A stretch of 64,000 nucleotides of DNA. It comes from Methanocella_A sp049676595. Its GTDB lineage: Archaea > Halobacteriota > Methanocellia > Methanocellales > Methanocellaceae. The notes beneath the pieces are model-generated. The model was not told where the DNA came from, searched no databases, and worked only from the letters and a program-made list of their open reading frames with translations. Below are positions 13,908-21,904 of this stretch, one piece after another. The position numbers and the translations under genes are program-made. Positions within the stretch are counted from its first letter, which is position 1. The number at the start of each line of letters is the position of its first letter. The stretch lies in NCBI RefSeq assembly GCF_049676595.1, contig NZ_CP187259.1, forward strand, positions 1,178,001 to 1,242,000, in the 5' to 3' direction.

Positions 13908-16430
13908 TCAGGCGTCGGTCCTGGGCATGGGTGCCGGCACCTTGAGGACGTGGTCGGGCGAGGTGGCGACCTTCTCGAAGTCCGTCATCTCGCTCATGAG
14001 GATGTGGAGCTGCCGCTCGTCGATGGTCTTGGTGTCGATGCAGAAGACGACTCTGCTGTTGCTCATCATGATCCGGTCGTTCAGGTAGTGGATGAACTTG
14101 AGCAGGGTTTCGTAGCTGCTGCGCATCATCAGGTATTCCATGCCGTCCAGCAGGATTAAGCCGTCCTTGGCCTCGGACATGAACTTGTAAACCGTCGCGC
14201 CTAAGCTGGTCATGTTGTCGGGCTTGATGATGCTTTCGCCGGGGGCTCCTTCGCCGCTGTTGAGCCAGATGATCGGCGTCTTTTCGATGCCGTATTTTTC
14301 CCTGATCTTTTTCGGGTTCTGCCTGGTGATGCACAGGCCCTGGATGTTGTGCTTCACCTGGTCGGCGAAGACTTCCATGTAGTCCTGTCTCTTCTTCTTG
14401 TCGAACAGGTAGATGACGCCTGGCTCGAACCTGTATGCCGACGAGGTGTCGACCGAGGTCGAGTTCTCGGTGACCGGCACGACTCTCAGGCCGGTGATCT
14501 CCGAGAGGTCCTTGAGCGTGATGATGAAGCCGCTCTTGACTCCGTCCTTGTATAGCTTGGACGTGGACGTGGTTAGCTTGATGACTGAGCCGTCTTTGCA
14601 CTTGAACTCTCTCACGTAGCTCTTGCTGTCTCCGAGGTCCAGCGTCGTTCCGGGCGGCAGCAGCGAGTTGACCGGGCGGCCTACGACTTCGTCCTGGGGG
14701 TATGATAACAGCCTCGAAGCGCTGCGGTTGAACGAGACGATGAGGCCCGAGGCATCCGTGGTCAGCATGGGGTCGGGCGACTCGTTGATGATGCTGGACA
14801 GGTAGTTGCTGGTGTCCTGTATCTTCTTGAAGAGCCTGTGGTTGTCCACTGCGATGCCCAGCTGGGAGCTGATGCTGAGAAGCTCTCGGGTATCGTTGGC
14901 TTCGAGGTCTCTCCCGGAAGAGAGGGTCATTATACCGACCACTTTATCCTTGACGGATATCGGCACGTTGGTGACTGCCCTGGTGCCGTCGCTTTCGTGC
15001 AGGTACTGGGTGCTGTCACTATAAAATATGCTGCCCTGGTCTACGATGGTGATTCCGGGGACGGTTTGCCTGTACCTGACTACCTTGCCTCTCTCGAAGC
15101 GGGTGACGGCCGCCCGGAGCTTCATCTCCGACGCGTCGTCCGAGTCGAAGAGGTAGATGGCGCCGGAGTCGATCTCGAGCAGGTTCAGGATGTCCCGGAG
15201 CACGTGATCCAGCATATCTCTGGTGTTGTCCGACTTGTTGATCGTAGAAGTGATGGAGCTGATGATCTCGAGGTGGCGATTGTTTTCTTTCAGGGTCAGC
15301 TCAGCTTGTTTCCGCTCGGTGATGTCCCGGGCGAACGTGCAGATGTATTCCCGGCCGTTGAACTCGAGGACGTTGGTCGTAATCTCTACCGGGAAGGCCT
15401 GTCCGTCCTTTCTCCGGTGCAGCGACTCGAAGGTCCACCTGCCGTGCTCTTTGAGCAGCTTCATGTGCTCGGGCCAGCTTTGCTGCGAGATATCTCCACT
15501 GATGTCCTGCACGCCCATCTTCAGCAGCTCGTCCCGGCGGTAGCCGAGGGACTGGCAGGCGGCGTCGTTCACGTAGAAGAAGTGGCCGTCTTCCCGGACC
15601 CAGAAGGCGGCGTCGGCCGCGTGGTCCACCGAGAACTGGGTAAACTGCAGCGCTTCCTCTGTCTGCTTCCGTTCTGTGATGTCCCGGAAGACCAGCACGG
15701 CGCCGATGGTGTTGTTCTTGTCGTCCCTGATGGGCGCAGCGCTGCTGTCGATGGCGATCTCGTTTCCGTTCCGGGCGATGAGGATGACGTCATTTTGCTG
15801 GATGGCGGCTGCGCCGTCTTTGATGATCCGGGTGACCGGGCTCTCCAGGGTCTTCCCGGCCTCGTCTATCAGGTTGAAGATGCCGAACAGCTCCTTGCTC
15901 TGCGCCTCCTCCTGCTTCCAGCCGGTCAGGTTTTCGGCGACCAGGTTCATGAACGTAATCCTGCCCGCCATGTCTGTGGTGATGATGGCGTCCCCGATGC
16001 TCCTGAGGGTGATAGACAGCCACCGCTCGCTTTCCTTGAGCCTCTTCTCCATCTTGTGCTTGTACAGGGCCATCTCGATGGCCGTGAGCAGCTCTCTCTC
16101 CTCGAAGGGCTTCAGAATGTAGCCGAAAGGCTCGGTGACCTTGGCCCGCTGAAGGGTGTTAGGGTCTGCAAATGCGGTGAGAAAAATGACCGGTATGTCG
16201 TACTGCCGCTTGATTTCTTCCGCCGCCTGGATGCCGTCCATCTCTCCTTTCAGGAAGATGTCCATCAGTACCAGATCCGGCTGTAGCTCCGCAGCTTTCT
16301 CGATGGCTTTTTCACCGTAAGCAACAACTGCCGGCACTTCGTACCCGAGGTTTCTCAGCCGGTGCTGGATGTCCTTCGCGACAATGCTCTCGTCTTCCAC
16401 CACTAACAAGCGTGCATTAACCATCTTCAC
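13908..16430 (-). CDS. Receiver-PAS-PAS-GAF-PAS-DUF835 signalling protein
   Basis: About 840 residues. A receiver domain (1-125) has the acidic pair ED, the phospho-acceptor in LVLMDIFL and the Lys in ILKPFEE. Two PAS domains (about 135-260 and 260-380) with TERKQ linkers are followed by a GAF domain (about 390-540), a third PAS (about 550-650), and a C-terminal DUF835-type domain (about 665-830: ITRQNPKKIREKYG, IIWLNSGEG, LILLDGMEYLMMRSSYETLLKFIHYL). There is no histidine-kinase or HATPase domain, so it probably receives a phosphoryl group and senses ligands or redox but does not sign its own signal. DUF835 has no defined function. The start is GTG 16430 or ATG 16424. Confidence 0.88.
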   Translation of the reverse strand: MKMVNARLLVVEDESIVAKDIQHRLRNLGYEVPAVVAYGEKAIEKAAELQPDLVLMDIFLKGEMDGIQAAEEIKRQYDIPVIFLTAFADPNTLQRAKVTEPFGYILKPFEERELLTAIEMALYKHKMEKRLKESERWLSITLRSIGDAIITTDMAGRITFMNLVAENLTGWKQEEAQSKELFGIFNLIDEAGKTLESPVTRIIKDGAAAIQQNDVILIARNGNEIAIDSSAAPIRDDKNNTIGAVLVFRDITERKQTEEALQFTQFSVDHAADAAFWVREDGHFFYVNDAACQSLGYRRDELLKMGVQDISGDISQQSWPEHMKLLKEHGRWTFESLHRRKDGQAFPVEITTNVLEFNGREYICTFARDITERKQAELTLKENNRHLEIISSITSTINKSDNTRDMLDHVLRDILNLLEIDSGAIYLFDSDDASEMKLRAAVTRFERGKVVRYRQTVPGITIVDQGSIFYSDSTQYLHESDGTRAVTNVPISVKDKVVGIMTLSSGRDLEANDTRELLSISSQLGIAVDNHRLFKKIQDTSNYLSSIINESPDPMLTTDASGLIVSFNRSASRLLSYPQDEVVGRPVNSLLPPGTTLDLGDSKSYVREFKCKDGSVIKLTTSTSKLYKDGVKSGFIITLKDLSEITGLRVVPVTENSTSVDTSSAYRFEPGVIYLFDKKKRQDYMEVFADQVKHNIQGLCITRQNPKKIREKYGIEKTPIIWLNSGEGAPGESIIKPDNMTSLGATVYKFMSEAKDGLILLDGMEYLMMRSSYETLLKFIHYLNDRIMMSNSRVVFCIDTKTIDERQLHILMSEMTDFEKVATSPDHVLKVPAPMPRTDA

Positions 16431-16528
16431 TTCGCCTCAACAGACTGCAGCATATGCCTGATGATCACAAACAATGTGCCATTATCTTTCTTTTCTGTTA
16501 TATACTTCTTCTACCCAAATCGAAAGTA

Positions 16529-16619
16529 GAATCCGCCTCGGCGTCCCTTTCGAAAGCTTCCCACACTCCTCTCGGGTCATCTGCGGCGGAGGCGCTACCA
16601 GGGAAGCTTATGCCGATTC
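16529..16619 (-). ncRNA. Candidate structured leader RNA with pseudoknot
   Basis: On the minus strand this segment lies in the predicted leader of the receiver-PAS gene. Pairings are GAATC (16529-16533) with GATTC (16615-16619), GGC (16540-16542) with GCC (16612-16614), and a perfect 9-bp helix AAGCTTCCC (16554-16562) with GGGAAGCTT (16601-16609). The unpaired CGCCTC (16534-16539) is complementary to GAGGCG (16589-16594) inside the apical loop, which would form a pseudoknot. A TATA-like CATAAAGTTTAAAG (16643-16656, minus) would start transcription just upstream. It fits no riboswitch class that I recognise. Confidence 0.4.
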
Positions 16620-16679
16620 CTAACTAGCTTCGTCGACACCGACTTTAAACTTTATGGTACGGGGGCTCCTGCTCTTGCC

Positions 16680-16697
16680 CCGGCGCAGCGGCGCCGG
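16680..16697 (+). other. Hairpin in the hypB leader
   Basis: CCGGCGC-AGCG-GCGCCGG, a 7-bp GC-rich stem, lies about 60 nt before the hypB start and may affect hypB expression. Confidence 0.35.
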
Positions 16698-16756
16698 CGG
16701 CGACAAATATTTCATCGATCATGCCGTGATTGATCTAAAATCTTCACGGTGATATT

Positions 16757-17404
16757 TTGCATAAGATTCAGGTTAACGTAGGGGCAAGCGTCACAGAGGC
16801 CAACAAGAGGCAGGCAGAAGAAAACCGCGAGCACCTCAACGATCACGGCATCAAAGCCATAGACATTCTCGGAGCCGTAGGCTCCGGCAAGACCATGCTG
16901 GTCGAGAAGCTGACTCCGGTACTGAAAGCCAGGGGCTTTAGAGTAGGCGCTATCGTCGGGGACTGCTACGGCGACGACGACTACCAGCGCATTCACTCGC
17001 TCAACATACCGGTCGAGAACCTCAACACGGGCACCGAGTGCCACCTCGACGCTCACATGGTGCACCACGCTCTCCATCACCTGCCGCTGGACGACCTCGA
17101 CATTCTCCTCGTGGAAAACGTCGGCAACATGGTATGCCCCACCGACTTCCCCGTGGGCAGCCACAAGCGCGTAGTCATCGTCTCGGTTACCGAAGGCGAC
17201 GACGTCGTCAACAAGCACCCGGCCATGTTCCGGGAATGCGAGATCGGCATCATCAACAAGGTAGACCTCGCAGAGGCCGTCGGAGCCAGCGTCGAGCGCA
17301 TGGAAAAGGACATGAAGCGCCACAACTCGAACATCCGGATCCTGAAGACAAATCTCAAGAAAGGCGCCGGCGTCGACGAGCTGGCCGATCTCATCGTAAA
17401 ATAA
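16757..17404 (+). CDS. hypB: Hydrogenase maturation GTPase HypB
   Basis: A 215-residue HypB, the GTPase that delivers nickel to the large subunit of [NiFe] hydrogenases. It has Walker A GAVGSGKT (about 39-46), the nickel/metal-site residues in NTGTECHLDAHMVHHAL, LLVENVGNMVCP (switch/Walker B region) and the guanine-specificity motif NKVD. No N-terminal His-rich nickel store is present. It starts at TTG 16757 after GGTGAT. The window also holds a hydrogenase (FrhA at 32.8-34.0 kb) that would need this factor. A 25-residue Cys/Lys-rich peptide follows 57 nt later. Confidence 0.95.
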   Translation: MHKIQVNVGASVTEANKRQAEENREHLNDHGIKAIDILGAVGSGKTMLVEKLTPVLKARGFRVGAIVGDCYGDDDYQRIHSLNIPVENLNTGTECHLDAHMVHHALHHLPLDDLDILLVENVGNMVCPTDFPVGSHKRVVIVSVTEGDDVVNKHPAMFRECEIGIINKVDLAEAVGASVERMEKDMKRHNSNIRILKTNLKKGAGVDELADLIVK

Positions 17405-17461
17405 AGTATTTGTACGATGAGCGATTATCAAGCATAAACAACCTTGAAAGAGGTGATTCTG

Positions 17462-17539
17462 ATGGCAGGATGTGGATGCGGCTGCGGCAGCAAGCCCAAG
17501 AAGGACGAGAAGGCAAAGGACGCAAAGAAGAAGAAGTAA
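17462..17539 (+). CDS. 25-residue Cys/Lys-rich small protein
   Basis: A very short gene with a strong AGAGGTGAT ribosome site 5-6 nt before its ATG. The product starts MAGCGCGCGSKPKKDEK and ends in KKKK: an N-terminal C-G-C-G-C cluster and a Lys-rich tail. Three closely spaced cysteines suggest metal binding, and the position directly after hypB invites a role in nickel or hydrogenase maturation. I do not recognise a family, and the function is inference. It is probably co-transcribed with hypB and is followed by a terminator. Confidence 0.6.
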   Translation: MAGCGCGCGSKPKKDEKAKDAKKKK

Positions 17540-17584
17540 GTTCTTCCTTCTGAGCCCTTAATACCTTTTTCTCTCTTACAATCC

Positions 17585-17612
17585 GGCCGCAAGGCCTTTC
17601 CTTTTTCTTTTA
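17585..17612 (+). terminator. Terminator after hypB and the small peptide
   Basis: GGCC-GCAA-GGCC (17585-17596) is followed by TTTCCTTTTTCTTTT. A T-rich stretch also lies at 17568-17577. Confidence 0.6.
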
Positions 17613-17721
17613 AAAATTTCTAAGCTCCGGCGATCTTTCGCCATTTGCCCGGCATACAGTAAACCTTATACCTTCGTGGCCCATACCCTTCACGTAAGAG
17701 CTTGCTCAAGGGGCGGTTACA

Positions 17722-18987
17722 ATGGGTGGGAAGAAAGCTTGTCAAAGAATCCTCTCGGTAGTGCTTATGGTCATAATCGCATCGTCACTCGGCCTGGGTT
17801 CTCTGGCCTTAACTGCTACGGCCGGCACGCCGCACGACTATCTGTACATGGTCGACCCGATCTCCTTCAACATCCGGACGGTCGACACGGAAAACAACCA
17901 GAAGGGCCCGATTATCGAAGGCTTGATCGAGCCGCACGCAATCTCGGCTACTCCTGACGGCAAAACCGTTTTCGTGGCGGACAAGCACGGAATCAACGTC
18001 ATCGATACTGCCAGTAATGCGGTGACCGGCCGGATAAACGGCACGCAGAATCTCTCTATCGCAGAGATGAAGGTCAGCGGCGACGCCACCCGGCTCTTCG
18101 TGGCGGACAAAGCACAACCCGTCATCTACGTGTTCGGGGTCGGCGATTATGGTCGGCTGTCCCAGATCAACGTCACTTCGGGCAAGAGCCCGCAGCACAT
18201 CGAAGTAAGCCCTGACGGCAAGGTGCTGTATATCTCTACCGGCAATCGCATCGAGACCTACGAAACGGGCACAGGAAACCGGGTTAGCGAGTCGGGCTTC
18301 GGAAACGTCAACGCGATGGCGCTGGACCCGAATGGCACCTACCTGTACGTGGTGACCGGCGATACGAACCCGGGCACAGTCAAGGCCATTAAGACTGCCG
18401 ATATGTCTGAAGAATGGTCCACGCACGCCGGGCCCAATCCGCAGAGCATCTGCGTATCCCCGGACGGCAGGCTGGTCTTCACCGCCAACCGGGACGACCT
18501 CTCCGTGTCGGTCATCGATACCGAAGAGAAGGGCTGGATGAAGGACGTATATACGGCGCTGTACCCGCACCGTGTCGTCGTCACCTCTGACGGACGCAGC
18601 GTCTACGTCGTGTCGGAACTCGGCATCGTCAGCAAGATCACGGTCTCCGACTTCTCGGCTAAGAACGTCCAGACTGACCTGGCCGTGGATGAGCTGACCG
18701 TTGCCCGGATAGACGGCAAGCTCTACGCTCCTCCCGCCACTCCGACTCCTGTCCCGGCGACCCCGGCCCCCGAGCCTGCCACTCCAGTGCCGACCGTCGA
18801 GCCCGCTACGCCGACGCCGACCGAAGTGCCGGTAGATGCTACTGCAATGCCGACCGAGGCTCCGGTAACCCCGACGCCCGGGTCAAAGAGCACCGCCGGC
18901 TGCCTGGGACTGCTGCTACCCCTGCTGGGCGGTATTGTAGTAATCGGGCCAGTCGCGGACGCTATTCGAAGAAAGAGGCTGAAGTAG
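17722..18987 (+). CDS. Secreted YVTN-type beta-propeller with Thr/Pro linker and C-terminal anchor
   Basis: A 421-residue extracellular protein. A signal peptide (about 1-35, ending LALTATAG) precedes six or seven beta-propeller repeats (for example PDGKTVFVADKHGINVIDTASNAV and PDGRLVFTANRDDLSVSVIDT) of the surface YVTN family common in methanogens. Residues about 333-390 are a Pro/Thr linker of TPTP-type repeats. The C-terminus is AGCLG, a hydrophobic stretch, GPVADAIRRKRLK. The basic tail after a membrane segment implies anchoring outside the cell. It has the same layout as the next gene and is probably a paralogue. Confidence 0.8.
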   Translation: MGGKKACQRILSVVLMVIIASSLGLGSLALTATAGTPHDYLYMVDPISFNIRTVDTENNQKGPIIEGLIEPHAISATPDGKTVFVADKHGINVIDTASNAVTGRINGTQNLSIAEMKVSGDATRLFVADKAQPVIYVFGVGDYGRLSQINVTSGKSPQHIEVSPDGKVLYISTGNRIETYETGTGNRVSESGFGNVNAMALDPNGTYLYVVTGDTNPGTVKAIKTADMSEEWSTHAGPNPQSICVSPDGRLVFTANRDDLSVSVIDTEEKGWMKDVYTALYPHRVVVTSDGRSVYVVSELGIVSKITVSDFSAKNVQTDLAVDELTVARIDGKLYAPPATPTPVPATPAPEPATPVPTVEPATPTPTEVPVDATAMPTEAPVTPTPGSKSTAGCLGLLLPLLGGIVVIGPVADAIRRKRLK

Positions 18988-19018
18988 TCATTTCCTGAAC
19001 GTATTGACAGTCTGGAAT

Positions 19019-19137
19019 GGTTAACATGACGGACACAACGTACACGACGGACACGACGTTAATACAAATAGTCTGCGTAGTCAGCTTTATAATAAAACGT
19101 TGTGTACGTCGTGGCCGTCGTGTACGTAGTGTTAACC
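19019..19137. repeat. Inverted element of 9-bp GACGGACAC-type repeats
   Basis: The left arm (19019-19060) reads GGTTAACATGACGGACAC and continues in 9-bp steps (AACGTACAC, GACGGACAC, GACGTT). The right arm (19096-19137) is its imperfect reverse complement ending GTGTTAACC. A 35-nt AT-rich centre separates them. It lies between the two beta-propeller genes. Confidence 0.75.
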
Positions 19138-19267
19138 GATCCGGCATTTGTCTGTAATTTTCATCATAGTAAGGCCGTCGCCAGCCATGCCATAGCTATC
19201 TATTTATTCGTATAGCTCAAATGCTGTCCGCACATGAAGGGCTGGTAAAAAGCCGGCTGGTGACTCT

Positions 19268-20683
19268 GTGACCTCAAATGATACTTTACGGCTGCGACCC
19301 GGGGCGATCGCGGTCCTTACATCCTGTATGATGCTACTGCTGGCAGGAGCTTTAAGCCCGGCAGCAATCGCTGCAGACACTACTGATTATCTATACGTGA
19401 CCGGCGGGGATGCCGGCCTGCGGATTTTTGACGCCGAAGTCGGGACTATCGAGAAGACGATACCTGGCAGTGGCTCATGGGCTGCCATGGCAGTGGGCAG
19501 CAACGGCCGGTGCATCTATGCGGCGGCAGATAACTCTCTCGAAGCCCTGGATACCTCGACCGACACGATCTTTGCATCGGCAAGCTACCCGGGCGCCGCC
19601 TCTCATGTCTCCTGCATGGTGACCGGAAAGGATAATCTGCTCTACGTGGCGGACAGCTACCACAGATTAATCAGCGTCTACGACCCTGATCTCACCCTGG
19701 TCCGCACTATCCAGGCCAACCCCGGCTCTGACGATCCTGAAGTTGATGGCTACCTGCCGGTATATCTTGCAGTAAGCCCCGACGGCAGCCGGCTTTATGC
19801 GGGCTGCGCCTACGGGCGGGGAAGCGATGCGGCATCGATCTCTTCGGCTGACTATGCTCTCCTGATCTTTGACGCGCAGACGGGGGAGAAACTGAAAGCG
19901 CTGGGCTTGCATGCCGCCGACAGCTCGGGTAACGCAGCGGAGGAGAAATATCGCCTGGCGTCGATGGAGATCACTCCTGCCGGGGATTACCTGTGGCTGG
20001 GCGTCTACCGGGCGGATGCCTCTGGCAAGCCTCTCGAAGGTACCAGCCAGCTCCTGGCGATGAGCCTCCCGGTGACTGACACCTCCGAGAGCCGGGCGAT
20101 GTACGTTCCCCCGGTACCTTCCGACATCGTCGTGACTTCGGACGGAAGCCAGGCATACGTGCTGGCATTCTACAACGGGGAAGGGGGGCTGATATCATAC
20201 GATGCCATAGGCTTCCAGGTTGCCCGCCTGTACACGCTGGATAATGTCAATATCCGGTATGGGGCTATATCTCCCGATGGTGGCAGGCTGTATCTATCGA
20301 ACGACAGGGGCTACTCGATCGTCGATGCCGGGAGCGGCAGCGTCACAGACATCACTGCTTCGGGTCCGGTTAACAAACTGGCTCTGGTCCGGAAGACTGT
20401 AACGCCAACTCCGGTGCCGGTAACACCTACCCCAATCCCGGTTACTCCCACCCCTGCCGAAGTACCCGTTTCACCGACTGTAGTACCCCCCCAGGTTACT
20501 CCGGTGGCAGGCGCCACGACCTCTCCGTCTGTTCCGGCAGGGGTTACACCCACTCCGGTCCCGCTGCCATCGAATGACTCCGGTAATCCGTTGAGCTGCC
20601 TGGGTGTGCCTCTGTTAGGCTTCGGAGCAGTCGTACTCCTCGGTCCCTTACGGGATGCTCTTAAAAAGATGCGTCTGAGGTAA
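19268..20683 (+). CDS. Secreted YVTN-type beta-propeller, second paralogue
   Basis: A 471-residue extracellular protein starting at GTG 19268 after GGTGA. A signal peptide (about 1-36, LSPAAIAAD) is followed by beta-propeller blades (SPDGSRLYAGCAYG, SPDGGRLYLSNDRGYSIVD and others), a Pro/Thr/Val linker from about residue 378 (VTPTPVPVTPTPIPVTPTP), and the C-terminus SCLG, hydrophobic stretch, GPLRDALKKMRLR. The C-terminal pattern Cys-Leu-Gly, membrane segment, G-P-x2-D-A-x-K/R-rich is shared with the preceding gene. The function is unknown; probably cell-surface binding or recognition. Confidence 0.8.
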   Translation: MTSNDTLRLRPGAIAVLTSCMMLLLAGALSPAAIAADTTDYLYVTGGDAGLRIFDAEVGTIEKTIPGSGSWAAMAVGSNGRCIYAAADNSLEALDTSTDTIFASASYPGAASHVSCMVTGKDNLLYVADSYHRLISVYDPDLTLVRTIQANPGSDDPEVDGYLPVYLAVSPDGSRLYAGCAYGRGSDAASISSADYALLIFDAQTGEKLKALGLHAADSSGNAAEEKYRLASMEITPAGDYLWLGVYRADASGKPLEGTSQLLAMSLPVTDTSESRAMYVPPVPSDIVVTSDGSQAYVLAFYNGEGGLISYDAIGFQVARLYTLDNVNIRYGAISPDGGRLYLSNDRGYSIVDAGSGSVTDITASGPVNKLALVRKTVTPTPVPVTPTPIPVTPTPAEVPVSPTVVPPQVTPVAGATTSPSVPAGVTPTPVPLPSNDSGNPLSCLGVPLLGFGAVVLLGPLRDALKKMRLR

Positions 20684-20698
20684 TCCGGTTTCCTCGAA

Positions 20699-20719
20699 AG
20701 CGCCCTGTATCAGGGCGCT
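20699..20719 (+). terminator. Hairpin after the second beta-propeller gene
   Basis: AGCGCCCTG-TAT-CAGGGCGCT is a perfect 9-bp stem 16 nt after the stop. No clear T-run follows, so its action as a terminator is likely but not certain. Confidence 0.5.
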
Positions 20720-20752
20720 CACGTAATGATTTAGCGCCCGGGCAATACGAAA

Positions 20753-20762
20753 TATTTATATT
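20753..20762 (+). promoter_or_regulatory. TATA box of the L15e-exosome operon
   Basis: TTTATATTAT lies about 125 nt upstream of the L15e ATG, so transcription should start near 20785 and leave a leader of about 100 nt. Confidence 0.6.
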
Positions 20763-20796
20763 ATAGAACCTGTTTATTGTCACAACGGTTTCAGTC

Positions 20797-20841
20797 GCGG
20801 GATCCGTTCCCGCCGGGATGTGGCCTATCCATCAGGATAGG
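20797..20841 (+). other. Two-hairpin leader of the L15e operon
   Basis: Within the predicted leader, GCGGGA-TCCGT-TCCCGC (20797-20813) and CCTATCC-ATCA-GGATAGG (20824-20841) each form a perfect stem. They precede the AAGGAG ribosome site (20869-20874). Such paired hairpins could be a ribosomal-protein or exosome autoregulatory site; this is untested inference. Confidence 0.4.
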
Positions 20842-20885
20842 ATAGGTTGAACCACGAAACACTACTCAAAGGAGACACGAAACTA

Positions 20886-21476
20886 ATGGTAAAGTCAGCA
20901 TACAGCTACATACGCGATGCCTGGAAGAACCCCAGCAAGACGTATGTCGGCGAATTATTCTGGGACCGCCTCCAGGAATGGAGAAGGGAGCCCACAGTTG
21001 TCAAGATCGACCGCCCCACCAGGCTCGACAGGGCGCGAGCACTTGGCTACAAGGCCAAGCAGGGCATCATCGTCGCCAGGGCGCACATCCGCCGCGGCGG
21101 CCGCCGCAAGTCCAGGTACTCCAGAGGCAGGAAGTCCAAGCACATGGGTCTCAGGACTCTGACCAGGCGCATCAGCATTCAGAGGATGGCCGAGGTCAGG
21201 ACCAGCCGCAAGTTCCCCAACATGGAAGTTCTGAACTCCTACTGGGTCGGCCAGGACGGCAAGCACAAGTGGTATGAGGTAATCCTCGTAGACCCCCACC
21301 ACCCGGGTATCGCCAGCGACAAGAACCTGTCCTGGATTACCAAGGGCACCCACCGCGGAAGGGCAGAGAGAGGCCTGACCAGCGCTGGTAAGAAGGGCAG
21401 AGGCCAGAGAAGGAAGGGCAAGGGTACCGAGAAGAACTACCCGTCCGTCCAGGCTCACGGCCGCAGGGGCAAATGA
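20886..21476 (+). CDS. rpl15e: Large-subunit ribosomal protein L15e
   Basis: A 196-residue very basic protein. MVKSAYSYIRDAWKNPSK, the RPTRLDRARALGYKAKQGI core and the C-terminus KGTEKNYPSVQAHGRRGK identify L15e, an archaeal/eukaryotic 50S protein on 23S rRNA. The frame extends upstream to 20847, but the AAGGAG site and homology point to ATG 20886. It is the first gene of the long exosome operon; its stop overlaps the next start (ATGA). Confidence 0.95.
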   Translation: MVKSAYSYIRDAWKNPSKTYVGELFWDRLQEWRREPTVVKIDRPTRLDRARALGYKAKQGIIVARAHIRRGGRRKSRYSRGRKSKHMGLRTLTRRISIQRMAEVRTSRKFPNMEVLNSYWVGQDGKHKWYEVILVDPHHPGIASDKNLSWITKGTHRGRAERGLTSAGKKGRGQRRKGKGTEKNYPSVQAHGRRGK

Positions 21477-21904
21477 TCCACTATATCCTGTTCAGAACGC
21501 AGGCACACTCAACAGAGGAACCCTCGAGGGTCAGACAGGCCCTCGAGAACGTTCTTCCACAGGATACTCCGATCGAAACCCTCGAGACCGAAGGCTACTT
21601 CGGCAACCCTATCACTATTTTTACTGCCCGGCTGGAAAAGAAGGCCGCGACGCAGTACATGCAATTTTTACGTGACAAGCTGCCGGAGGCCGACCTCAAG
21701 GAGCTGATCTCGGAGCTTCCGGAGAGGGTCAGTGAAGACTGCACCTTTTTCCTGCGCCTGTCCAAGCAGGACGCCTATCTCGGCGACGTGAGGATCACGT
21801 ACGCTGAGGATGCAATAGCGCTAAAGGCCAAAGTGGCCGCATACCCCGCTAAGTACGAGCTGGGGCTCAAGCTGATCAAGGACTACTTCAATGCCGGCGA
21901 GTGA
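21473..21904 (+). CDS. Exosome-associated RNA-binding protein (DUF54 type)
   Basis: A 143-residue protein (IHYILFRTQAHSTEEPSRV, EGYFGNPITIFTARLEKK, SEDCTFFLRLSKQDAYLG) of the small archaeal RNA-binding family formerly DUF54, encoded in the exosome gene cluster in many archaea. It is thought to bind RNA in processing, but its exact partner is not settled. It overlaps L15e upstream and rpp30 downstream, so it is translated as part of the operon. Confidence 0.8.
   Translation: MIHYILFRTQAHSTEEPSRVRQALENVLPQDTPIETLETEGYFGNPITIFTARLEKKAATQYMQFLRDKLPEADLKELISELPERVSEDCTFFLRLSKQDAYLGDVRITYAEDAIALKAKVAAYPAKYELGLKLIKDYFNAGE

Noticed and set aside
14838..16286. 482-codon plus-strand frame opposite the receiver-PAS gene
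   Set aside because: It is the antisense shadow of a GC-rich gene whose domains are clear on the minus strand. Similar shadows at 7085-8296, 10638-11876 and 39002-40207 were rejected for the same reason.
16680..16697. Intrinsic terminator before hypB
   Set aside because: The GC hairpin is followed by GCGGCGACAAATATTTC without a T-run and lies in the likely hypB leader.
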